Part shown: in pieces, positions 56,685-64,000 of the stretch
Layout of the letters: each line of letters begins with the position of its first letter
Position numbering within the stretch: position 1 is the first letter of the stretch
Origin: Oscheius tipulae
Lineage: Eukaryota; Nematoda; Chromadorea; Rhabditida; Rhabditidae
Direction of reading: 5' to 3'
DNA length: 64,000 nucleotides
NCBI GenBank assembly: GCA_037178975.1
Contig: JASJZH010000002.1
Coordinates: forward strand, 8,235,501-8,299,500
Position numbers and translations under genes: made by a program
The notes under the pieces: model-generated
What the model was told of the DNA's origin: nothing
The model's database searches: none
What the model saw: only the letters and a program-made list of their open reading frames with translations

Positions 56685-59600
56685 CTTCGTCTCGGCCAGA
56701 ATGATCCCTGGAGATGAAGATCTTCTTGACATGGTTGATTCCCAGGCGACACATCTTGTAGGGACAATATTGGCCGGACATCTGCTCTTTCTCCTTCTCT
56801 GTGAAGTTGTGGGTGATTAGGCAACTGAAAGACAGGTACTATCTGTGTCGCTTTCAAAATTGAATTTGACGCTTCTTCACGACTTGTCAGCTTCTTACAG
56901 TTGACATGTCAGCTCCTGTCGAGCTTTCTCCAATTGTCACATGGAAGTATGCTCTTCGCTTCTCCCCCTAGATGGTTGCCATCTACTACGCTCTCCAAGG
57001 TCAGCTTTTTCCAATTAGACAGAGTCAGTTTCAGTTTGACATTGCGAACAATAGCGCCATACACTTTTCCCGTTTTGTCTATGATTGAGAGACGGCAAAA
57101 GTGACAGCTGGCTCGTGAATCCGCCACAGGCAACAACCATCGAAAGATGGAGTCCGTGCCCGATCTTCCCGGTTTCAATTCATGTCTCTTGAATCCACAA
57201 CGGTGTTTAGTATAGTTCGTGAGATCCGTTGGAGCCACTAAGGGAAAATTGGTAGTGTCCTCGACCAGTGCAAAATTCGAAGTTTCTAGTCGTCTGTCTG
57301 GAAGGATCTCCCTGTCTCTCTGTCACTGTCCACCAACCTTCTTCCTAAAAGGTACAGTACTCTTTTCTTCTTCTATGCACAGACGTAAAAGTCCTGGGTA
57401 CTTAGTGTTCTGTATGTTTTTGCCCGTAGTTACGACGTATTGCTACTCCTTATCTCACTGTCCCCCAATACTTGCATCAGAAGTACAGAAAGCCATCTCT
57501 AAGCTGAAACATGGAAAAAATCCCGGGCCGGATCAAATAACATCAGACATGGTTCACGTAAGACATCATCACTCCACAGACGGCGATTTTCAACGGTATC
57601 CTGGAGAAACAACAAATCCCTGATCATTTGGCGGACTCGACGATATCTTTGCTCTACAAAAAGGGAGACCCACTGCTCATCAAAAACTACAGACCAATAT
57701 CTCTTCTCTCAGTCATCTTCAAGGTCTTCACCTCTATCCTAGGCGAAAGGATGAGGCTCGCGCTGGACAATAATCAACCACCAGAGCAGACCGGGTTCCG
57801 AAAGTCTTACTCCACGTCAGATAACATCCAAGCTCTCAAAGACTTGATCGAGAAGAGCAATTAGTACAAATTTCCCCTCTACCTAGGATTCATTGACTAC
57901 AACAAAGCCTTCGACAGCATCGAAAGATCAGCCTTGTGGAAATCGTTGGGCGAGCAAGGTGTTCCGCTGAAGATCATCAACATACTACGCCTCATTTACG
58001 ATCAATCGTCCGTCAACGTCAATGTAATTGGAAAGAAATAGCCAATCGAGATAAAACGTGGAGTTCTACAAGGAGACACAATTTCGCCTATTCTGTTTTC
58101 CTCTGTGATGGAAGGGATCTTCCGAAAGATGAATTGGCAAAAACAAGGACTGCGAGTGAACGGCAAAAAACTCACGAATCTACGATACGCTGACGACGCA
58201 GTATTGCTTTCTCACTCTGCTCAAGGCTTACAATACATGATGGAAACGCTGTGGCCTTCACATCAATGCGGAGAAAACCTTCATCATGGCAAACAGAAGA
58301 AATCTGCCGGTCACGTTGAGTGGCAAGAATGTTCCTTACTGTAGTGATTTCATATTTCTCGGATCGAGACTCTCTTTCGACGGGAACATTTCTCTAGAAA
58401 TCAATCGAAGGATCAGATCAGCCTGGGCCTCTTTCAATCGCTTCCACGAACTCTTCACAAATACAAGGATCACTCTCAAATACAAAAGGAAGCTCTACAC
58501 ACAATGTGTCGAGCCTGCACTCCTCTATGCTAGCGAAACTTGGACACTGAAAGAGCGGGAACTGAACAAGCTCATCACCGCTCAGAGGAAGATGATGCGT
58601 AGAATGGTTGGAGTCACGCTGTTAGACCGACGAACAAATGAATGGTTACGCGAGACGGTGAAGCTGCAAGACGTCAGAATCAAGTGGATCAATAGAAAAT
58701 GGAGATGGGCCGAAAAGATAGCCAACATGCAACACGACCGATGGACGAAGACAATATGCGAATGGAGGCCGTGGTCTCGACACAGGACGGCAGGAAGACC
58801 AAGAGCTAGGTGGAGAGACGATTTTGCAACAAGATGTGGCGAGAACCGGATACAGATGGCTAAGGTGGACCCCGACAACTTCAGACAGAGCAAAATGCGA
58901 CATATCGAAATGATATGATAATCGTAAATAAATAAATAAATCTCACTGTCACTGTACTTACCCGCACGGTATAACCATGTAGTGATTCCCTTCATAAGGT
59001 TGGTGACATCCGTCAATCGGACACGGTGTGAGCCTGTTCCGGGCTCTCCATTCTTCAGTCCCTATAACTGGAATTTTGTATTAAGAATGTTTTTTTCTTA
59101 CGTGGCTTGAGGCACGACGGGCATTTTTCGACTTTCCTGAAGCAGCCCGAGCAGAGGCCGTGACCACAGTCTTGGAACAGCACATCGCTCTCAAAGGTTT
59201 GTTTTTCCATATCTTCGAGAGGAACTTACCAGTGGGACAGTACCGATGCAGACGCAACAATGATGGTTTCTTCTATTGCATCGGTTTTCGAGTCCGAGAA
59301 TGTAGTTATCGAAATTTTTGGAGTCCCAGACCTCGAAGTCGTTCTAAGAAGTAGATATTTGACAGTGACACAGACAGGGACAGAGACGAAGAGTAACAGA
59401 GACACTGGTAGAGACGAAGACGGTAAAAATGACAGACTCGATCGTACCTGTCCCATCATAAAACAGAGTCGAACAGTGGGGCTGACTTCCGTCTCCAGCC
59501 ATAACGTCCAATTCGAGCGGATTTTGTTCATGGCCATCATTCTGGCCCTGACCAGCATAGTCAGCTCAGCCTTATCCTTGAAGCAAAAGTCAAAGATCAT

Positions 59601-60002
59601 GAACTCGCCGGCACTGGCTCCTCTCTCGATGAAGCCTTGGTAGGTAGGTTCGTCCTTCAGGCTGAAAACTGTCTCTCTCACGGTCACTGTTACTGTCAGT
59701 TGCTGTCACTGTCTCTGCCTCTGTACTCACGGAATGTCCAAGCATGCATGCTGAATCTCATAGAACGGCAAGTGATGAATTTTGTATCCATGCCGTTCAT
59801 TGAGAGTACAAGTTCCAAAGATTGGCATCTTCCATTTTTCAATGTCTTTCTGAAATGAATTTTTGTCCTACATTAATAACTGACGACCTACTAAAAACCG
59901 GACATAGATTCTGTAGCGTCCACTGTTTGTAGAGGCCAGCTGGAGCAGAGGGTCGTTAATGACCGAGATCGAGAAGTTTTCTAGGAATGTCACAACGTCC
60001 AT
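56685..60002 (-). CDS. RING-finger protein with extra Cys-rich modules
   Basis: Probable E3 ubiquitin ligase. ATG at 60002, one nt after the acceptor TTTTCCAG. Exons give MDVVTFLENFSISVINDPLL, RFLKDIEKWKMPIFGTCTLN, YKIHHLPFYEIQHACLDIPL and KDEPTYQGFIERGASAGEFM, a conserved-looking N-terminal domain I do not recognise. Exons at 59226-59335 and about 59103-59180 then form a C3HC4 RING: CCVCIG, DCGHGLCSGCF and EKCPSCLKP. The next exon (about 58970-59075) has PCPIDGCHQPYEGNHYMVIP. After a 1.7 kb intron containing a LINE come CHFCRLSIIDKTGKVYG and, after a probable 65-bp intron, ELTCQL|CLITHNF...QYCPYKMCRLGI, ending RDEDRY (stop 56679-56687 region). The 3' half exon joins are less certain than the 5' half. 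Confidence 0.7.
57455..58950 (+). mobile_element. Decayed RTE-like non-LTR retrotransposon (5'-truncated)
   Basis: Remnant of a LINE reverse-transcriptase ORF, antisense inside an intron of the RING-finger gene. Visible RT landmarks in order: EVQKAISKLKHGKNPGPDQI, KNYRPISLLSVIFKVF, QTGFRKSYSTSDNIQALKDL, FIDYNKAFDSIERSALW, GVLQGDTISPILFSSVMEG and LRYADDAVLLS (catalytic box). The C-terminal region (LYASETWTLKERELNKLITA, RRMVGVTLLDRRTN, RWTKTICEWRP, GRPRARWRDDF) is typical of the RTE/BovB type. The ORF has in-frame stops (near 57863 and 58039) and at least one frameshift (near 57530-57610 and 58280-58340). The 3' end is a short (TAAA)n tail at about 58925-58942. No endonuclease domain is seen, so the 5' part is missing. 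Confidence 0.85.
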
Positions 60003-60211
60003 TCTGGAAAATCCTGAACCTTGTTTTGTAGGCAATTAGCGGCGTGTCTGGAGGTTTTAGAAGCAATTTTGCGGACCCCAAAAGCGCCTATGAAACGCGA
60101 CTCTTTCAGATTTTCGCGACTGTACTCAACGATAACATATTGAATGTAAAATTGAATTTTCCTTTCTAGCGTCTCTGAACTTTCTTCTTCCTTAAACTCT
60201 TTAAAAACCAT
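59990..60211 (-). CDS. Short ORF overlapping the RING gene start
   Basis: A 73-codon frame starts MVFKEFKEEESSETLERKIQ and ends EWTL. Its composition is coding-like (charged then mixed). Its last 13 bases overlap the first codons of the RING gene in another frame. I found no splice phase that would fuse it to the RING protein. It could be a separate small gene in an operon-like run (DPH2, this ORF, RING), an alternative first exon, or an upstream ORF. The product is not recognised. Confidence 0.35.
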   Translation of the reverse strand: MVFKEFKEEESSETLERKIQFYIQYVIVEYSRENLKESRFIGAFGVRKIASKTSRHAANCLQNKVQDFPEWTL

Positions 60212-60546
60212 TATCAACTACTTCTCCTTGGCAAGCTGGCTCACAAAGTTCCAATCTTTTTAGTCACCTCTTTGGTCAAACTCGGTCCAGGGAGAAGATA
60301 GAAAATAAGTCGTTCCACTCGTGATGTTCGACTACTGCGAGAGAGCTGAATAGTCTCTTTTATGGTTCCTATGGGAAGCAGCTGCCCGCCGGGGGTGGGC
60401 GGGCACACAAAAACCATGATCGATTCTGAAACAGAGATATTCAGCGACTGCTGACGTGTACACTTCTTACTGATCCTATTTCCAAATAGTTTACTCTATA
60501 AAAATCAACAAAATTTGGTAACAATAACAACTTAGACGTAACAAAG
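60212..60546. other. Spacer between DPH2 and the short ORF
   Basis: 335 bp on the 3' side of DPH2. It includes a GC-rich palindromic patch near 60384-60407 (GCCCGCCGGGGGTGGGCGGGC), and no gene is seen. Confidence 0.4.
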
Positions 60547-62673
60547 CTATTTAGAGGGTTCCTGGATGTAGGAGGCAGCTATTCCGGCCCGTCCCTCGGT
60601 CACTCCTGTCTCTTCTTCGGTCCGAATCGAGTCGTCCAGTCCGCGCCAGCTGCGCTGTTTGAAGTAATCTCCGGCCGTGTAGAGGGCTACCTGGCCACCT
60701 TCAAGATGACCATCTTCTGCCAACTGATCCGTAGGCTTGCCCCGAACCTTGCCAGTCAGCAGACTCATGTCGGATTCGTCTCTGCTCTCGCCGATTGAAT
60801 CTGAAACAAAACTGTGGTCATTTGGCAGGGTTCTGCCCTGTTTCTCTAAAAGAAAAGTAGCCATCTCTGATCAATATTTGGATCTGTTTGGTAGTTAAGA
60901 GTCGTACTGTTTGGTATTCAAGAATCAAAACAGTCCGAGTCGGTCTGAGGATCTGTAATAGTCAAATGATTGAAGTGTAAAACTGATTGAGAGGTCCAGC
61001 TCGGACCATCCGAGATCATTTCTGGAGGTGTTACCTAGAAAACTAGTTCAGAGATTGGTCAAGGATCTATGTTGTCAGATACCCATACTCGTCAAGAGTC
61101 CTGCCAAGTTTCTATCCCTATTTTACGACTTTCTCTCTAATGTATTTCTATACCATTCCAATCCAGTACCAAAGCCTAAACCTACCATGTAAAAACTTGG
61201 AAAAGTCAGCCGTCCATCCAGCTCCCGCAGCCCACGAATTGCTCGGATTTAAGGCCACCTCAGCCTCAAAAAGTGACAGTACAGGCTTGTAGAAATCGGA
61301 AGTGTCGAGAAGGATTCCAAAGGGGCAGGAGACTAAAACAAAGACGTCGATATCGGCCGAGAAGTTGGACAGTTTTGGCACATTTACCTGAACATTTTTT
61401 GTGGGAAGAGCAGCTAGGAACCTCACTTTTCCCACGGAAATCACGTATATCTTCTTCGCGGCAGCTTTGCAGAGGGCTCGCATTCGAGAGACAGCTTCCC
61501 GGTGTCCTTCCAGGCCAACAGTTCCGACTACAAGCCCGACGGAATTGGCATCTTTCAGCTTCTCGACCATAAAGAGACGTTTTCGAAGCTGGCGCGTGGA
61601 GTAACTTCTGAAAATGCGCATTTCATTTCAGATATGATACAAAAGGGTATTAACAGAGCGGATTGGAATAACTTGATTTTTGGTTTACCTACACCGTTTG
61701 ACCGTTTTTGAACGTAAATTGTCTAGTTCCGCGAACTTGTCTTAGTGGCTCAATCGGTTAGCTGTCCGATCACGAAGCCAAACCGTGCCAGAATCGTTTC
61801 CCAGATGGGCTAATCCTCTTTACCTTCTCACGAAATCCTCGGCAACATCTTTAGGTTTTTTTTTGTATCATTAGTTGTTGAGTCTGGCTCAACCTGTATG
61901 CGCGTCAACTTTGGGTCCCATTACGATTGTTACAGTACCTTTCGGCAGCCTCGTTGAGGCGGCCGGGTTTTCAAATTTTTTCGTTTTCCAAGTGTCGTGC
62001 CCTTACGTCACTCTTTTTCCCATTTTGCTTTCTAGTCTTCCTTTCGCTCTAAAAACTATATTTTGCCTAAAATAAATGTTTAAAAAAACCAGAAGCATCT
62101 TTTTTTCATTGTTCTTATGCGAGCAGCAAAGTAAAATTTTAAAGTTGAAATTTTCCTTAGTCACTTTTATGAGGACTAACGTCTCGATTTCACGTTCAAA
62201 ACGAGCCATTTTAGGTGCCTGAAACAACGCTTTAGAGCTATGCAGAACATGGGTCATTTTTTTCGTGGATAGCCGCTGTAGAGCTCATGCCAAGACTTCT
62301 TGCGTTTCAATGAACTGGCTCACTGGCTGAAAAAAGTTAAAAAACTACCGTTCGAGGGTGCTCCTCTTCTCCACAGGATCGTATGAGACTACCGTGTCGA
62401 TTTCAGGAAAGGTCATCAGCCAGATCGGGAGTAACGAGCTCGAGCTGGCTCCAATAAAAATGATGAAAGGTCCTTCTTCTCCCGAGGGTTCGTTTACTTC
62501 TCTTCCCAGCACGAGTTTCTGGAATTTTCGACTATTTTCCAACAAAAACTTGCTTACTTTTTCGGCCTTGGTCTGGTTTAGGATCACCCTCGACTCCTGA
62601 AAAGATTTTTCCGGGAATTTGGCTTTCATGAGGGCTGTGAGGGTCTCTAAAATCCGGTTTTTCTAATGTTTTT

Positions 62674-62709
<36 letters not shown>

Positions 62710-63345
62710 ACCCAAAATGTAGTCGTAGGCCGAATCAGAGATAATAATTGCCGATTTTTGTTCCAGACCCGAAATTTGACTGCTCAACTGTTCGCAGCAG
62801 TCTTCTATTTGGGTTGGGAGTCGGCCAAGAACGAACCTAAGGTAACAAAATGATAAAATGGATTAGAAATAGGTTGAAAACCTGCATGGAATCTCTGTAG
62901 AGGGGCTCGAGAGACAGGCATCTCCATAATGGACAAGAGCATCGCATCGAGCATGGGCTGCCGCCAAAAAATCTACACAACAGCTGAAATTTTTTGTGTT
63001 TTTGGGCTCTGAGGCAGAAACCTTCGGTAGGAAGTATCAGCGAGGACGAAAGTCTTCAAATCACCGACCAGTTCGACCAGTTTCTCGGAAACGAAGCAGG
63101 CATAGTGTAGAAAAGAGTCCGGGAACTGTAGAGCCACTCTTTTGAAGGCATTCGTCCGAATCCAGGCCGCTGTCTCGTTTACATTAAAGAAGAGCAGGGG
63201 GTCTTCGACTTTTGCAGCCTAGATACCAAAACCATTGAATGAACTTGCGAGAAGCACAAACCTGTGAAGGATCCGCAGCCTCGTGTATAGAGAAATCACT
63301 ATTTGTAAAGAATTGACTGACAGAAGCAGCCGACGCTTCGGACAT
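60547..63345 (-). CDS. DPH2: Diphthamide biosynthesis protein 2 (DPH2)
   Basis: DPH2 partners DPH1 in the iron-sulfur enzyme that transfers 3-amino-3-carboxypropyl from SAM to the EF-2 histidine, the first step of diphthamide synthesis in the cytosol. Starts MSEASAASVSQFF at 63345. Exon 2 has FKRVALQFPDSFLHYACFVS and VLADTSYRSCCVDFLAAAHA, with the cluster-region cysteine, then ALVHYGDACLS. Later exons give IIISDSAYDYILG, FIIFIGASSSSLLPIWLMTF, TRQLRKRLFMVEKLKDANSV with GLVVGTVGL, VISVGKV, NVPKLSNFSADIDVFVLVSC with PFGILLDTSDFYKPVLS, and the C-terminal RSWRGLDDS and VTEGRAGIAASY. All are characteristic of DPH2. A 700-bp intron (about 61611-62343) holds a tRNA-like remnant, and another intron holds A30 at 62676-62705. 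An acceptor (GTTTTCAG) precedes the ATG by about 12 nt. Confidence 0.95.
61738..61815 (+). other. tRNA-like remnant in DPH2 intron
   Basis: TTAGTGGCTCAATCGGTTAGC reads like the D arm and A box of a tRNA gene. It is followed by TCCGATCACGAAGCC in the anticodon-arm position and CCAGAATCGTTTCCC, a damaged B box. A run of nine T follows within 60 bp (about 61857). The arms do not pair well enough for a working tRNA. A pseudogene or the head of a tRNA-derived SINE is likely. Confidence 0.3.
62676..62705. repeat. Homopolymer A30
   Basis: A perfect run of 30 A on the + strand, which is a T run just after the donor of a DPH2 intron on the coding strand. It may be a polymerase-slippage tract or the tail of a retroposed fragment; no retroposon body is visible next to it. 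Confidence 0.85.
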
Positions 63346-63658
63346 TATGTTTCTGTCTGAAAACAACGATTTTTTGGTTGAAAAACTATAAATAATGGTG
63401 AGAAAGTGGAGAAAAATGCCGAAATAAAAGAACATTTTTTCAAATTTTTTGTTCCGAAATTTGGGTACGCAGTTGCGAACAGACAGTTTTGGCTACAGTA
63501 GTCACCTTCAACGTGTTCAAATTCTGTGAATCTGTTGGCACTTCCAGCCTTCATTTCTCCAGTTCTATGCATTTTTTTTCTAGACTTGATAAAACCCATA
63601 GCATCTTGATCTCTGACATCTAAAATACCCTGGAAGCGCTAAAAATTCAAAATTCAGA
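63346..63658. promoter_or_regulatory. Probable bidirectional promoter region
   Basis: Only about 313 bp separate the divergent starts of DPH2 (-) and the gene at 63659 (+). Both starts have acceptors just upstream (GTTTTCAG on -, AAAATTCAG at about 63657 on +). No TATA-like element was chosen. The call rests on geometry alone. Confidence 0.35.
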
Positions 63659-64000
63659 ATGCGAGGAAGTGGCCGCGGCAGGAGTCACGACTTTTTCAGC
63701 GGGAATTCTTCTACTAAACGGAGTCAGAAGACTGAGACATCATCGTCAGAAACTCGAACACGCGATGCAGCAGTCCCGAAGCCGAGTATGCTGCTCTCTC
63801 GACCGCGAGAAGAAGAAAAAGGACCGGCTGTGGCTATAGCTTCCAGGAGTGAGGCAGAGTCAAGAGAACGGCAAAGAGGTACAATCTACGAAGTTTTTCC
63901 ATAATATACACGATTATTTAGTCCAACAAGCCCCTAAAGTTCTCCCCTCAAATCGGGAAGGGCCAGCTGAACGGGAAATGTTCGATTCGCGACGCCTAAT
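63659..64000 (+). CDS. 5' part of an unrecognised gene (runs off the window)
   Basis: The ATG lies 2 nt after an AATTCAG acceptor. The first exon encodes MRGSGRGRSHDFFSGNSSTK and onward, a basic Ser/Arg-rich disordered N-terminus, and ends ERQR with donor GTACAA at about 63880. A 45-bp intron leads to VQQAPKVLPSNREGPAEREM, open to the window edge. RG-containing N-termini occur in Piwi and other RNA-binding proteins, but nothing here is diagnostic. Confidence 0.5.

Noticed and set aside
57219-57470. Extension of the LINE further 5'
   Set aside because: The sequence before about 57455 shows no reverse-transcriptase or endonuclease motif and overlaps RING gene intron and exon sequence.
1-64000. 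CRISPR arrays, bacterial operons, rRNA genes
   Set aside because: Intron-rich animal genes throughout. The short direct repeats are irregular simple sequence without conserved spacers, and no rRNA-like block was seen.
63659-64000. Calling the last gene Piwi from its RG-rich start
   Set aside because: Only an N-terminal GRGR and disordered sequence are visible. No PAZ, MID or PIWI sequence lies inside the window.

Overview
This window is from a compact animal (metazoan) nuclear genome. Genes are split by GT-AG introns, many only 35-60 bp long (35 bp at 15991-16025, 37 bp at 14423-14459 and 36602-36638). The gene set is animal: phospholipase C-gamma with its split PH, two SH2 and SH3 domains, organic-cation-type SLC22 transporters, an FBXW9-like F-box/WD40 protein, a USP19-like deubiquitinase with a MYND finger, a very large golgin, and DPH2. 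An RTE-like LINE is also present. I cannot name the species. Nearly every gene has a 3' splice acceptor within about 35 nt upstream of its start ATG, which suggests spliced-leader trans-splicing or ubiquitous 5'UTR introns.

Layout. 5-1999 (+): FBXW9-like F-box/WD40 protein. 3075-5493 (-): secreted cysteine-containing basic protein. 5494-9156: gene-free, rich in TCTCTG/CTGTCT simple sequence. 9157-14544 (+): PLC-gamma, followed closely on the same strand by a small unknown gene (14855-15192) and a secreted or lumenal unknown protein (about 15323-16285). 17357-27682: four SLC22-type transporters (+, -, -, +). 28126-32239 (-): USP19-like ubiquitin protease. 32240-36538: mostly gene-free, with repeats and one weak candidate gene.

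36539-54761 (+): one gene for a golgin of about 4,000 residues. It has a C-terminal membrane anchor like those of giantin and CASP, an RVxF phosphatase-docking motif and repeated acidic-tryptophan motifs. A BRI3-like gene is nested antisense in one of its introns (39310-39725). About 55200-56355 (+): a putative nuclease of the ANKLE1/LEM-3 type (zinc-finger-like segment plus GIY-YIG). 56685-60002 (-): RING-finger protein whose intron holds a decayed LINE (57455-58950, +). 59990-60211 (-): short ORF overlapping the RING start. 60547-63345 (-): DPH2. From 63659 (+): start of an unrecognised gene, divergent from DPH2.

Dispersed repeats occur in introns and spacers. One family (A) is built around a CTGCAAAG/TTGTAG hairpin; a second (B) contains GATCGTACGGG. 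Introns are full of degenerate GACAGAGA / TCTCTGTC arrays. Exon boundaries were chosen by hand from reading frame, splice signals and family alignment from memory. No alignment or search was run.
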